A stretch of DNA of 64,000 bases from an uncultured Prevotella sp. (GTDB lineage Bacteria; Bacteroidota; Bacteroidia; Bacteroidales; Bacteroidaceae), in the NCBI GenBank assembly GCA_946402275.1, contig CAMIVY010000015.1, forward strand, positions 1 through 64,000, written 5' to 3'. Positions 7,325-15,589 of this stretch are shown here, in pieces (positions within the stretch are counted from its first letter, which is position 1; every line of letters starts with the position of its first letter). The notes under the pieces are model-generated. The model saw nothing but the letters and a program-made list of their open reading frames with translations, was not told the DNA's origin and searched no databases. The position numbers and the translations under genes are program-made.

Positions 7325-7352
7325 AAAAAGACAGCTCTCTCGGGCTGTCTTT
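7325..7352 (-). terminator. Rho-independent terminator of the tRNA-Arg gene
   Basis: On the minus strand AAGACAGC and GCTGTCTT form an 8-bp stem, followed by a T-run. It begins about 10 nt after the tRNA 3' end. Confidence 0.85.
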
Positions 7353-7361
7353 CTAAGAAAG

Positions 7362-7435
7362 TGATCCGGCGGGGATTCGAACCCCGGACCCACAGCTTAG
7401 AAGGCTGTTGCTCTATCCAGCTGAGCTACCAGACC
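7362..7435 (-). tRNA. tRNA-Arg (anticodon TCT)
   Basis: A 74-nt cloverleaf on the minus strand. The acceptor arm GGTCTGG pairs with CCGGATC, with two G-T pairs. The D arm begins GCTCAGCTGGATAGAGC. The anticodon stem ACAGC/GCTGT holds the loop CTTCTAA with anticodon TCT. The T arm reads CGGGGTTCGAATCCCCG and the discriminator base is A. CCA is not encoded. It reads AGA codons. Confidence 0.96.
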
Positions 7436-7451
7436 ATACCATTTCGGGGTG

Positions 7452-7459
7452 CAAAGGTA
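7452..7459 (-). promoter_or_regulatory. -7 box (TACCTTTG) of the tRNA-Arg gene
   Basis: An exact TAnnTTTG match, 16 nt upstream of the mature tRNA 5' end. Confidence 0.6.
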
Positions 7460-7468
7460 CAAAAAAAA

Positions 7469-7496
7469 GTGAAAAGTGAAAAGTGAAAAGTGAAAA
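7469..7496. repeat. 7-bp tandem repeat GTGAAAA, four copies
   Basis: Four perfect GTGAAAA units sit between the divergent tRNA promoter and the -7 box of the RNA methyltransferase gene (7513-7520). Confidence 0.85.
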
Positions 7497-7512
7497 AATT
7501 TAATTTATTTTG

Positions 7513-7520
7513 TATTTTTG
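7513..7520 (+). promoter_or_regulatory. -7 box (TATTTTTG) of the RNA methyltransferase gene
   Basis: It lies only 10 nt before the ATG at 7531. That rules out the upstream TTG start and predicts an almost leaderless mRNA. Confidence 0.6.
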
Positions 7521-7530
7521 CACACTGATT

Positions 7531-8328
7531 ATGGCAATTATTGAAATTTCTTCGCTGAAAGAACCGGGTATCGAGGTGTTCAGCACACTGACGGAGGCAC
7601 AGCTACGCATGGAGCTGGAGCCGGAGAAGGGACTGTTCATTGCAGAGAGTCCGAAGGTGATCCGTGTGGCACTGGATGCGGGATGGGAGCCTACCGCCCT
7701 ACTCTGCGAGCGCAAACACATAGAGGGTGATGCCCGTGACATCGTTGCGCGCGTAGGCGATATTCCTATTTATACTGGAAGCCGTGAACTGCTGGCGCAA
7801 CTGACAGGTTACACGCTGACACGCGGCGTGCTGTGTGCCATGCGCAGGAAGAAGATGCCCCCTGTGGCTGACATAATCAAGGGTGCGCGCCGCATCGTGG
7901 TGATTGAGGCGGTGACGGACACGACAAACATCGGAGCCATCTTCCGTTCGGCAGCAGCGCTGGGCATTGATGCGGTGGTGTTGACACGCGATTCGTGCGA
8001 CCCGCTGAACCGGCGAGCCGTCCGCGTATCGATGGGCTCGGTATTTCTGGTGCCCTGGACGTGGCTGAACGAGCCAGTGAAGTCGCTGCAAGGGCTTGGG
8101 TTCAAGACGGCAGCAATGGCTTTAAGCGACAACTCGATATCGCTGGACGACCCACAACTGAAGGCGGAAGAGCGGCTCGCCATCATCATGGGGACAGAAG
8201 GCGACGGCCTCCCCTATCAGACGATAGAAGAGGCCGACTATACGGTAAAAATCCCGATGGCTCACGGTGTTGACTCGCTGAACGTAGCAGCCGCCGCTGC
8301 CGTAGCCTTTTGGGAATTACGAGTTTAA
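7531..8328 (+). CDS. TrmH/SpoU-family RNA 2'-O-methyltransferase
   Basis: A SAM-dependent enzyme that methylates a ribose 2'-OH in rRNA or tRNA. The N-terminal part (about residues 1-95) is a substrate-binding domain with an FIAESPKVI line. The SpoU domain (about 105-265) carries the family's three motifs: the Asn/Arg motif NIGAIFRSAAALGIDAVVL, the IIMGTEGDGLP loop, and IPMAHGVDSLNVAAAAAVAF. The last two build the knotted SAM site. At 265 aa the length is normal for 23S rRNA G-methyltransferase relatives, but the target nucleotide cannot be told from sequence. Its stop overlaps the stop of rnfA on the other strand. Confidence 0.9.
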   Translation: MAIIEISSLKEPGIEVFSTLTEAQLRMELEPEKGLFIAESPKVIRVALDAGWEPTALLCERKHIEGDARDIVARVGDIPIYTGSRELLAQLTGYTLTRGVLCAMRRKKMPPVADIIKGARRIVVIEAVTDTTNIGAIFRSAAALGIDAVVLTRDSCDPLNRRAVRVSMGSVFLVPWTWLNEPVKSLQGLGFKTAAMALSDNSISLDDPQLKAEERLAIIMGTEGDGLPYQTIEEADYTVKIPMAHGVDSLNVAAAAAVAFWELRV

Positions 8329-8927
8329 TCCAATCCGAAAAGCACTTTCAGACCGCCATCTACTCCTGAGAAGCCCATAAAGGCAAGGCTGAGGAGTCCG
8401 GCAGACAGCATCACAATGGCCATTCCCGACATTCCCTTGGGAACCTTGACCAGCTCCAGTTGCTCGCGCATACCAGCAAACACGGTGAGTGCCAATCCGA
8501 AACCAATAGCCGTTGAGAAGGCATAGACCACGGACTGCAACAGATTGTAGTCCTTCTGAATAACCAGAATGGCTACACCCAGCACAGCACAGTTGGTGGT
8601 GATCAGAGGCAGGAAGATGCCGAGTGCCTGATAAAGGGCGGGCGACACTTTCTTGAGGATAATCTCAACCATCTGTACCAATGATGCTATGACGAGGATG
8701 AAGGCGATGGTCTGCAGATACTGCAGTCCGTTAGGCTCCAACACATAGGTCTGAACGCACCAGGTAACAATAGTGGCCAGTGTCAACACGAAGGCCACAG
8801 CGGCCGACATACCCAACGAGGTATCGACTTTCTTGGAAACGCCCAGGAACGGACAGATGCCCAGGAATTGTGACAACACGATGTTGTTCACAAAGATAGC
8901 CGAGATAAATATCAGTATGTATTCCAT
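8325..8927 (-). CDS. rnfA: Rnf complex subunit A, integral membrane protein
   Basis: A 200-aa polytopic protein with six hydrophobic segments, paralogous to RnfE. It has the family motifs VLSQFLGICPFLGVSKK near residues 17-33 and PLITTNCAVLGVAI near 107-120. The Cys in each motif is thought to bind the membrane [2Fe-2S] cluster between RnfA and RnfE. It is the last gene of rseC-rnfBCDGEA and takes part in electron flow from ferredoxin to NAD+ coupled to ion export. An octamer repeat separates it from rnfE. Confidence 0.97.
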   Translation of the reverse strand: MEYILIFISAIFVNNIVLSQFLGICPFLGVSKKVDTSLGMSAAVAFVLTLATIVTWCVQTYVLEPNGLQYLQTIAFILVIASLVQMVEIILKKVSPALYQALGIFLPLITTNCAVLGVAILVIQKDYNLLQSVVYAFSTAIGFGLALTVFAGMREQLELVKVPKGMSGMAIVMLSAGLLSLAFMGFSGVDGGLKVLFGLD

Positions 8928-8929
8928 AA

Positions 8930-8961
8930 CTTCAATTTTTCAATTCTTCAATTCTTCAATT
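8930..8961. repeat. 8-bp tandem repeat CTTCAATT, four copies
   Basis: CTTCAATT, TTTCAATT, CTTCAATT, CTTCAATT run from the rnfA-rnfE junction into the last codons of rnfE. The repeat therefore encodes the KLKN-stop end of that protein. Confidence 0.8.
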
Positions 8962-9529
8962 TATTAACGATAGCAACGAGGAAGCCCAGAGTGATGAATG
9001 CACCCGGAGGCAACACGAAGAGCAGAATGTTGTAGGTCTCGGGCAGCAGGGTGAATCCGAAGACAGAACCTGAGCCAAGCACCTCACGACAGATGCCTAA
9101 CAGGGTGAGTCCCAGCGTAAAGCCAAGACCGATACCGATGCCGTCGAACAACGATGCTACGGGTGAGTTCTTGGCAGCAAAGGCCTCCGCACGTCCCAGA
9201 ATGATACAGTTCACCACAATCAGAGGAATGAACAGTCCGAGAGCGGCATCAATATCAGGCAGGAAGGCTTTGATAACCAGCTGCAACATGGTCACGAAGG
9301 CTGCAATGACAACGATGAACACGGGAATGCGCACCTTGTCGGGGGTAACAGACTTCAGACAGGAAATAACAAAGTTAGTGCAGATGAGCACGGCCATGGT
9401 GGCCAAACCCATCGACATACCGTTTATGGCAGAGGTAGTCGTGGCCAGCGTAGGACACATACCTAGCATCAAGACGAACGTGGGGTTCTCCTTGACAATG
9501 CCATTTTTGATAATATCTACGTAATTCAT
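8948..9529 (-). CDS. rnfE: Rnf complex subunit E, integral membrane protein
   Basis: A 193-aa polytopic protein, sister of RnfA. It has the motif NPTFVLMLGMCPTLATTTSA near the N-terminus and PLIVVNCIILGRAEAFA in the middle; each Cys is a candidate cluster ligand. The frame opens at 9565, but the family starts with a MNY-type segment, so I choose the ATG at 9529. The longer version would add a hydrophilic stretch encoded by the rnfG-rnfE linker. It forms the membrane core with RnfA, RnfD and RnfG. Confidence 0.95.
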   Translation of the reverse strand: MNYVDIIKNGIVKENPTFVLMLGMCPTLATTTSAINGMSMGLATMAVLICTNFVISCLKSVTPDKVRIPVFIVVIAAFVTMLQLVIKAFLPDIDAALGLFIPLIVVNCIILGRAEAFAAKNSPVASLFDGIGIGLGFTLGLTLLGICREVLGSGSVFGFTLLPETYNILLFVLPPGAFITLGFLVAIVNKLKN

Positions 9530-9561
9530 AAAATAATATTCTATTTGACCATTTACTATTT

Positions 9562-10152
9562 TCACTCAGCGGGCGTTGCCTTGTAAGCCTTGTAAGCATT
9601 GTTGACTGCCAGGAGGAAGGCGCGACTGGTAATAGTGGAAGCCGTAATGGCGTCAACCTGACCGCCGTCCTTCGATACGGTGAGGGGCTCCTTCGGATCT
9701 TTGCCGATAATGTCACCCTTCTCGCCCTTCTGGAACCACTTGTCGGCCTTGGCACCCAGACCCGGGGTCTCGGCATGCTCCAACAATGTATAGCCTAAAA
9801 TCTTGCCTTCGGGGTCGAAGCCTACCAGCACCTTCAGGTCACCGCCGAAACCACCGGTGGTGGATTCAACAGCAGCTCCCAGGTCGTTGCCCTGAGCGTC
9901 CTTCACCTGATAAATGGTAAACACCATTTCCTTGCCCTTGGCGTCGTTCTGCTTCACCTCTACAGGCTGTGCTACCGTGATATTGTCGGACACCATCACG
10001 GTCTTGATGCCATCGGCCAGTGCCTTCTCTTTCTGTAAGTTGATGGGGCCCTCGGTGAGATGATTCACAAAAGCGAGGATACCTCCCATGATGACTGCTA
10101 CTAAAGTGAGTACCAGCACCATATTAGTCAAAGATGATTCGAGTTTCTTCAT
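9562..10152 (-). CDS. rnfG: Rnf complex subunit G, periplasmic covalent-FMN flavoprotein
   Basis: A 196-aa protein with one N-terminal membrane anchor (about residues 10-30) and a periplasmic FMN-binding domain. The flavinylation motif is seen as VDAITASTITSRAF near residues 166-179; FMN is expected to be linked by a phosphoester bond to a Thr there. A second family motif, HAETPGLGAK, lies near 129-138. It passes electrons between RnfD and the periplasmic face of the complex. The stop at 9562 is close to the alternative rnfE start. Confidence 0.96.
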   Translation of the reverse strand: MKKLESSLTNMVLVLTLVAVIMGGILAFVNHLTEGPINLQKEKALADGIKTVMVSDNITVAQPVEVKQNDAKGKEMVFTIYQVKDAQGNDLGAAVESTTGGFGGDLKVLVGFDPEGKILGYTLLEHAETPGLGAKADKWFQKGEKGDIIGKDPKEPLTVSKDGGQVDAITASTITSRAFLLAVNNAYKAYKATPAE

Positions 10153-10180
10153 AACTTTTCACTTTTTCATTTTTAACTGT

Positions 10181-11179
10181 TTAATTCTTTGCCGGCACTT
10201 CACCGAAGCGCTTAGGTTTAACGTATGTATTAATAAGAGGTGTGAAGGCATTCATAATCAGAATGGCGAACGACATACCCTCGGGATATGCACCCCAGTT
10301 ACGAATAACAACGGTCAGCACACCAATGGCAACACCATAAATAAGCTGGCCCTTGGCTGTCATCGGGCTGGTCACATAGTCGGTTGCCATGAAGATGGCA
10401 CCCAGCATGAGACCTCCGGAGAAGATGACCGAGATGGGGTCTGCATAAACAGGATTGGCAATGTGCATCAGAGCAGCCAAGATGAATACGGTACCGATAA
10501 TAGACACGGGGATGTGCCACGTGATAATCTTCTTCCAAAGCATGTAGCAGAGACCCAGCAAGAGGGCCAATCCACAAATCTCACCCAATGCACCGGCTCC
10601 TGCGGGATGGTTACCGATGAAGAGGTCGAGGGATGAAGGCAGCTGGTCGAGCACGGAAGCGTCGCCACTCTTAATGGCGTCCTTCATGATAGCCAACGGT
10701 GTAGCACCTGTCTCGGCATCGAGATAACTACCTAACTGACCAACCTTTGGCCATGTGGTCATCTGGGCGGGGAAGGCTACCAACAGGGCAGCACGACCTA
10801 CCAGCGCAGGATTGAAGAGGTTATTACCCAGACCGCCGAACGTCATCTTGGCCACACCAATGGCGAACAAGGCACCGATGATGATAATCCAGATGGGGAG
10901 GTTGCTGGGGAGGTTGAAGCCGAGCAGCAGACCGGTCAGGATGGCAGAGCCATCGCAGACGGTGTTGCGCTCGTTCTTAAGCATAAACTTGTTGATAGCC
11001 CACTCGAAGAATACGCAGGCTGCAACGCTCGTAGCACAGACAATGGCAGAACCAATGCCAAAGAAATAGAACGACACGAGGAGCGCAGGCAGCAGGGCGA
11101 TGATGACGCCATACATATTCTTCTCAACGGTGTCTGTTCCGTGTGCGTGAGGCGATAGTGATACAATTAATTTTCCCAT
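10181..11179 (-). CDS. rnfD: Rnf complex subunit D, membrane flavoprotein
   Basis: A 332-aa polytopic protein of the NqrB/RnfD family. The covalent FMN site appears as ETGATPLAIM near residues 165-174, with Thr as attachment residue in the family's S/T-GAT motif. GGLGNNLFNPALVGRA near 119-134 is the conserved NPA-type segment, and ATDYVTSPMTAKGQLIYG lies near 274-291. It carries electrons across the membrane and forms part of the ion path. Confidence 0.96.
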   Translation of the reverse strand: MGKLIVSLSPHAHGTDTVEKNMYGVIIALLPALLVSFYFFGIGSAIVCATSVAACVFFEWAINKFMLKNERNTVCDGSAILTGLLLGFNLPSNLPIWIIIIGALFAIGVAKMTFGGLGNNLFNPALVGRAALLVAFPAQMTTWPKVGQLGSYLDAETGATPLAIMKDAIKSGDASVLDQLPSSLDLFIGNHPAGAGALGEICGLALLLGLCYMLWKKIITWHIPVSIIGTVFILAALMHIANPVYADPISVIFSGGLMLGAIFMATDYVTSPMTAKGQLIYGVAIGVLTVVIRNWGAYPEGMSFAILIMNAFTPLINTYVKPKRFGEVPAKN

Positions 11180-11184
11180 TGTTT

Positions 11185-11216
11185 TATTTCACAATTTGAC
11201 TATTTCACAATTTGAC
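11185..11216. repeat. 16-bp tandem repeat in the rnfC-rnfD linker
   Basis: TATTTCACAATTTGAC occurs twice (11185-11200 and 11201-11216) and runs up to the stop codon of rnfC. Confidence 0.85.
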
Positions 11217-12595
11217 TATTTCTTAGGTGCTGCAGCTGCTGCACGAGCACGAATAATACCCATGACGGTAGATTTAGCCTGACGGATATTGTCGAGCAAC
11301 GGACGGTGAGCAGGACACGTGAACTGGCACGAACCGCACTCGATACAGCTTACCACTTCCTCGTGCTCGGCACGCTCCCAATTCTGTACGGCAGCAAGTT
11401 TAGCCAGCAAGTAAGGCTCAAGGCCCATCGGACAGGCACTGACGCACTTGGCACAGCGGATACAGGGGTTGGGCTCCTTGCGGAAAGCTTCCTCACCAGA
11501 GATAATGGTCACAGAGTTGGTACCCTTACAGATAGGCACCTCGGTAGAGGTCAAAGCCTTACCCATCATCGGACCACCGGCCAGCAGCTTGTTGTCGCCC
11601 TCTGGCATTCCGCCACAAGCCTCAATGAGGTCTTTCATCGGCGTACCCATACGAACCAGGAAGTTGCCAGGATTTGCCAGTTTCTTACCGGTTACGGTGG
11701 TATAGCGCTCGAACAAAGGCTTACGCTTCATAACTGCCTCATACACAGCGTATGCAGTACCTACGTTCTGAACGATTGCTCCAACGTTGACAGGGATAGC
11801 GGGAGGTGCTGGAACCTGACGACGGATAACGGCGTCAACGAGCTGCTTCTCACCACCCTGCGGGTAGCGCTGCTTCAAGGGAACGACCTCAACGCTGTAC
11901 TCCGAAGCACCGAACACTTCGGCACATTTTTTGGTCAATAGCTCGATGGCGGGCATCTTGTTAGTCTCGATACCAATATAGCCCTTCGTCACCTTGGCAC
12001 CCTTCATCAACAGCTCCAGACCAACGAGAATCTCGTCGGCATGCTCCATCATCAGACGGAAGTCGGCAGTGATGTAGGGCTCGCATTCTACGGCATTGAT
12101 AATCACACACTCAGCCTTAGCTGTAGGCGGCGGACAGAGCTTGATGAAGGTGGGGAAACAAGCACCACCCATACCAACGACACCGGCGGTCTTGATGCGC
12201 TCCACGATTTCCTCGGGAGTCAGCTCGGGATGAGCCTTGACGGTCTCCAACTTGTCGGAACGGTCGATGGACTCTTCCCACTCGTCGCCTTCTACATTAA
12301 TAATAATAACGGGCTTGCGATAGCCGGTAGCATCAATAGCGGTATCAATCTTGAATACGGTTCCGCTGACACTGCTGTAGATAGGAGCAGAGACGAAACC
12401 GCCAGCTTCAGCCAGCAGCGTACCGACCTTCACCTTGTCACCCTTGGCAACAACAGGCTTTGCGGGAGCACCGATGTGCTGCGACAGTGGGAAGATAGCC
12501 TGCTTAGGCAGGGCGGCAACCTTCGTAGCAACCTCATGGGTCAGCTTATTCTCTTCGGGGTGTACACCACCAATACGGAATGTTCTTACGTTCAT
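11216..12595 (-). CDS. rnfC: Rnf complex subunit C, NADH-binding iron-sulfur protein
   Basis: A 459-aa peripheral subunit. The N-terminal lipoyl-like domain (HIGAPAKPVVAKGDKVKVG near 40-58) precedes the nucleotide-binding region with GVVGMGGACFPTFIKL near 138-153. Two [4Fe-4S] ferredoxin motifs are clear: CIRCAKCVSACPMG and CIECGSCQFTCPAHRP. It exchanges electrons with NAD(H) on the cytoplasmic side. The short Ala/Lys-rich tail is less extended than in gammaproteobacterial RnfC. Its ATG overlaps the stop of rnfB by 4 nt. Confidence 0.97.
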   Translation of the reverse strand: MNVRTFRIGGVHPEENKLTHEVATKVAALPKQAIFPLSQHIGAPAKPVVAKGDKVKVGTLLAEAGGFVSAPIYSSVSGTVFKIDTAIDATGYRKPVIIINVEGDEWEESIDRSDKLETVKAHPELTPEEIVERIKTAGVVGMGGACFPTFIKLCPPPTAKAECVIINAVECEPYITADFRLMMEHADEILVGLELLMKGAKVTKGYIGIETNKMPAIELLTKKCAEVFGASEYSVEVVPLKQRYPQGGEKQLVDAVIRRQVPAPPAIPVNVGAIVQNVGTAYAVYEAVMKRKPLFERYTTVTGKKLANPGNFLVRMGTPMKDLIEACGGMPEGDNKLLAGGPMMGKALTSTEVPICKGTNSVTIISGEEAFRKEPNPCIRCAKCVSACPMGLEPYLLAKLAAVQNWERAEHEEVVSCIECGSCQFTCPAHRPLLDNIRQAKSTVMGIIRARAAAAAPKK

Positions 12596-13590
12596 GCTTT
12601 CTCCTCCTTCTTTACTTCGGGTTCAACATTTTTCTCAGCGGCAGGAGCGGCAGCAGGTGCAGCAGCCTCAGCCTTGGGAGCGGCGGGAGCTTCAGTAGCC
12701 TTGGGAGCAGCGGGTGCTTCGGCCTTGGGAGCAGCGGGCTCTTTGGGCTTGGGAGCAGGAGCAGGTGTCGGGAAGTTCACGTCGTGAATGGCCTTGGTAG
12801 GACATACGGCAACACACTTGCGGCAGATGCGGCACTTGTTGAAGTCGATGTACGAAACATTGCCCTCAATGGTGATAGCGCCGAAGTTACACTCCTTCTC
12901 GCACTTGCCACAACCGATACAAGCAGCCTTACAAGCCTTCATGGCTACAGGACCCTTGTCTTTGTTGACACAAGAGACGAACACTCTCCTACCCTTCGGA
13001 CCCTTCTTGCGAAGCTCGATGATGTGACGCGGACAAGCCTTCACACAGGCACCGCACGACGTGCACTTCTCTTCATCGACCTCGGGAAGACCAGTCTCGG
13101 GATTCATGTGGATAGCGTCAAACTGGCAGGCAGCGACACAGTCGCCACAACCCAGACAACCAAAACCGCAAGCGGTCTCACCGGCACCACAGGAGTTCAT
13201 GGCTGCACAGGTGCGCAGACCACTATACTCTGCAATCTTCGGACGCATGGCACAGGTTCCGTTACAACGTACTACGGCTACCATAGGTTCACCGTTGGCA
13301 ATGGCCATACCCAAAAGGTCGGCCACCTTGCCCATCACCTCTGCTCCACCAACGGGACATTTCAGCCCGTCAATACTGCCTGCGTCAGCACCCTTGACGA
13401 GTGCATCGGCCAAGCCACCGCATCCAGCAAATCCGCAACCGCCACAATTTGCACCAGGCAACTGCTCAGTAACCTGGGCAATGCGTGGGTCCTCATAGAC
13501 AGCGAACTTCTTGGAGCAGACATACAGCACCAGAGCGGCAATCAGTCCGATTGCGCCAAGCACTGCTACAGCAATTAAAATAAAATCCAT
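12592..13590 (-). CDS. rnfB: Rnf complex subunit B, ferredoxin-accepting iron-sulfur protein with Ala/Pro/Lys tail
   Basis: A 332-aa protein with an N-terminal membrane anchor (about residues 3-25). A four-Cys domain follows (GANCGGCGFAGCGG near 46-59, plus CPVGG). Four ferredoxin-type motifs come next: CGDCVAACQFDAI, CTSCGACVKACP, CIGCGKCEKECNFGAI and CRICRKCVAVCPTKAI. It is the entry point for electrons from reduced ferredoxin. The last ~55 residues are a low-complexity Ala/Pro/Lys/Glu extension (repeats of AAPKAEAPAAPK type). The extension is not needed for known cluster binding and may be a flexible tether. Confidence 0.96.
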   Translation of the reverse strand: MDFILIAVAVLGAIGLIAALVLYVCSKKFAVYEDPRIAQVTEQLPGANCGGCGFAGCGGLADALVKGADAGSIDGLKCPVGGAEVMGKVADLLGMAIANGEPMVAVVRCNGTCAMRPKIAEYSGLRTCAAMNSCGAGETACGFGCLGCGDCVAACQFDAIHMNPETGLPEVDEEKCTSCGACVKACPRHIIELRKKGPKGRRVFVSCVNKDKGPVAMKACKAACIGCGKCEKECNFGAITIEGNVSYIDFNKCRICRKCVAVCPTKAIHDVNFPTPAPAPKPKEPAAPKAEAPAAPKATEAPAAPKAEAAAPAAAPAAEKNVEPEVKKEEKA

Positions 13591-13629
13591 AAAGTTAACT
13601 TATTTGTTTTAGTTTATATATAATTTTGC

Positions 13630-14040
13630 TTATTCTATAGAGAAAGAGAGTTTGTCGCGCAAGCGATTGCGAAACAGGTAGAGCACGGCATAGTAAGGTA
13701 CGAGTGCCAAGAGGCCGCTCAGGGCTGCACGCCCCTCGTTGCCAGTTGTCTGTAATACGACGACCAATACCGTAACCATCACTATGAAGGGGAGTCCGAA
13801 ACCCAACAAAAGGGCATGGGCTGCCACTTGCGTAGAGGCTGTCACCGTCACTGCATCGCCTACATTCAGACGATGAGAGTCGGCATGATACACATCTATT
13901 AGCTTTTCTTTTGATTCAGAGGCATTGCAATAGCCAGCCACCTTACAAGCCGCACATGCAGACGTCTGGACAATACGCACTTGTATGCAATCGTCCATAA
14001 TCTTCTCGACAACCCCCGAATGCTTTATTTTGTTACTCAT
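13630..14040 (-). CDS. rseC: RseC/SoxR-reducing-system family membrane protein
   Basis: A 136-aa protein. The cytoplasmic N-terminal part has a Cys cluster, CAACKVAGYC (about residues 29-38), followed by an OB-like segment. Two membrane helices lie at about 75-97 and 104-120. RseC proteins are associated with Rnf/Rsx complexes; in E. coli the rsx/rseC genes act in reducing SoxR. Here it leads the rnf operon, 39 nt upstream of rnfB. The role in this organism is inferred. Confidence 0.85.
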   Translation of the reverse strand: MSNKIKHSGVVEKIMDDCIQVRIVQTSACAACKVAGYCNASESKEKLIDVYHADSHRLNVGDAVTVTASTQVAAHALLLGFGLPFIVMVTVLVVVLQTTGNEGRAALSGLLALVPYYAVLYLFRNRLRDKLSFSIE

Positions 14041-14065
14041 TAGTGTTTAAGTAGTCTTTCATCGG

Positions 14066-14073
14066 CAAAGGTA
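14066..14073 (-). promoter_or_regulatory. -7 box (TACCTTTG) of the rseC-rnf operon
   Basis: An exact TAnnTTTG match, 25 nt upstream of the rseC start. Confidence 0.6.
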
Positions 14074-14158
14074 ATAATAAAATATGAATTACGCACGCGT
14101 TAGGAAAGATTTTTTTGAAAAAATGCCGTAATCGTTTGCAATTCTCCCATCTTTTTCT

Positions 14159-14166
14159 TACTTTTG
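14159..14166 (+). promoter_or_regulatory. -7 box (TACTTTTG) of the acidic 146-aa protein gene
   Basis: It matches TAnnTTTG and lies 24 nt before the ATG at 14191. Confidence 0.55.
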
Positions 14167-14190
14167 TGACGTCAAAAAGCAATTATTACG

Positions 14191-14631
14191 ATGAAACCTA
14201 CAGAACAAACATTGCAAGAAGCCGAGCGCGCCATCCGCAAGATCGCTGAAAAATTCCCTCCTGCCGAGGAAGCTACTCAACTGACGGATATCCACATCCG
14301 TGTATCGCAGGACACGGGTGAAATGTTGGCTTTCGACGATGACGACAACGAGATAAATCGCTGTGTCATAGAGCAATGGATTGACAACAAGGAAGACAAT
14401 TTCTATGAAGGCGTAGCTTCCACGCTACGTTCCATCCTCAACAACCGTAAGGACTTGATTGAGCAGATGTCTGTTCTGAAGCCCTACTCTTTCGTATTGG
14501 AAGACGATGACCGTGAGACCATTGAGGAACTATATCTCGTTGACGACGATATCGTGATTCTCAACGAGGAGCTGATGGCTGATCTTGATAAGGACTTGGA
14601 CGATTTCCTGAATAAACTCCTAAAAGAATAA
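14191..14631 (+). CDS. Conserved-looking acidic protein of unknown function
   Basis: A 146-aa cytoplasmic protein without signal peptide or membrane segment. I do not recognise a family. It is strongly acidic, with clusters such as FDDDDNEIN (about 49-57), EDDDRE and LVDDDIVIL. It ends in an acidic/leucine helix, LDKDLDDFLNKLLKE. It has its own promoter box and stands alone between two minus-strand transcription units. The even codon use and helical heptad-like spacing argue for a real gene. Confidence 0.8.
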   Translation: MKPTEQTLQEAERAIRKIAEKFPPAEEATQLTDIHIRVSQDTGEMLAFDDDDNEINRCVIEQWIDNKEDNFYEGVASTLRSILNNRKDLIEQMSVLKPYSFVLEDDDRETIEELYLVDDDIVILNEELMADLDKDLDDFLNKLLKE

Positions 14632-14647
14632 TTGCTACATCTTATGT

Positions 14648-15547
14648 TTATCTTACTCGCAGCAGATCGCCTGGTCTGATGACATAGTCAGGTCCAAGGT
14701 CGTTCATCTTGTATAAATATTTCACTCGAATACCATAACGTTGCGAAATGGTGTACATCGACTCACCGGGCTCAACCCTATGTGGTTTGTTCTTAAAGGC
14801 CTTAGGAGCCTTCTTAGCTTTCTTCTGCAACCATATTATCTCACCTTCAGCAAGCACATCGTTCTTGTTTCTCTCATTATACCTTGCCAGTTTCCGGTAG
14901 GATATATCCATATCGTCGGCAATCCTTCGGAACGTATCACCACGACGGGCTCTTATGTAATAATTTTTATTAAAGGTATAAATATGGCGGACATCGCCTT
15001 GTTGCATCAGCACATCCTCACGCTTGGTGAATTCCTTTCCGATATCATACTGGTGGAGTTGATATGTCTCGATAATCTCAATCAGCTTGGTGGCATAAGT
15101 CGGACTCGTAGCATAACCGCATGCCTTCAAGCCCTTAGCCCATCCCTTATAATCAGTACGTTTCAGGTCGAACAACCGCCTGTAACGCTGACTGGTACTC
15201 AGAAACACGGAATGATCGACATAACTCTGATAAGCATTATCGTAGGCTCGGAAGCACTCACCCCGTTCGTCGTCGTCATGATACGACCTGCGCCCCGTCC
15301 AACCATTACACTTAATGCCAAAGTGGTTGTTTGCCCTGAGAGCCAGTTCGCTTTTACCCGCACCCGATTCCAGCACGCCCTGTGCTAACGTGATACTGGC
15401 AGGAATGCGATACTGTATCATCTGCTGCATCGCAACCTCGGCCCACTGATTAAAATAATCGGTGTATGCTTTGTTCTTTTTCAGTTGCGCAGAAGCCGCT
15501 CCTAATGCTGAAATGAGCAAAATCAGGGTAAATAGAGGTCGTTTCAT
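14648..15547 (-). CDS. Secreted glucosaminidase with two LysM domains
   Basis: A 299-aa peptidoglycan hydrolase. The signal peptide is at residues 1-20 (MKRPLFTLILLISALGAASA). The glucosaminidase/FlgJ-like domain (about 28-165) carries the catalytic-region line SITLAQGVLESGAGKSELA and NNHFGIKC. LysM repeats at about 193-237 and 255-298 (HRVEPGESMYTISQRYGI) bind peptidoglycan. It probably cleaves N-acetylglucosaminyl bonds in septal or turning-over wall. A TAATTTTG box lies 22 nt upstream. Confidence 0.93.
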   Translation of the reverse strand: MKRPLFTLILLISALGAASAQLKKNKAYTDYFNQWAEVAMQQMIQYRIPASITLAQGVLESGAGKSELALRANNHFGIKCNGWTGRRSYHDDDERGECFRAYDNAYQSYVDHSVFLSTSQRYRRLFDLKRTDYKGWAKGLKACGYATSPTYATKLIEIIETYQLHQYDIGKEFTKREDVLMQQGDVRHIYTFNKNYYIRARRGDTFRRIADDMDISYRKLARYNERNKNDVLAEGEIIWLQKKAKKAPKAFKNKPHRVEPGESMYTISQRYGIRVKYLYKMNDLGPDYVIRPGDLLRVR

Positions 15548-15569
15548 TATTTTTCTTCAAATTTTTGCG

Positions 15570-15577
15570 CAAAATTA
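15570..15577 (-). promoter_or_regulatory. -7 box (TAATTTTG) of the LysM glucosaminidase gene
   Basis: An exact TAnnTTTG match on the minus strand, opposed to the cdd promoter 20 bp away. Confidence 0.55.
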
Positions 15578-15589
15578 TAGAAAAAGAAT

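Noticed and set aside
7469..7496. Tandem repeats considered as a CRISPR array
   Set aside because: Units of 7-16 bp are adjacent without unique spacers, and no cas genes are present in the window.
12041..13578. Long plus-strand frames opposite rnfB and rnfC
   Set aside because: They are shadows of G+C-rich iron-sulfur genes whose function is certain. Their Gly/Ser/Ala-rich translations have no motifs.
8325..13590. rnf genes considered as an Nqr (sodium NADH:quinone) operon
   Set aside because: RnfB with multiple ferredoxin motifs and RnfC with two [4Fe-4S] motifs are Rnf-specific; no NqrA or NqrF is present.
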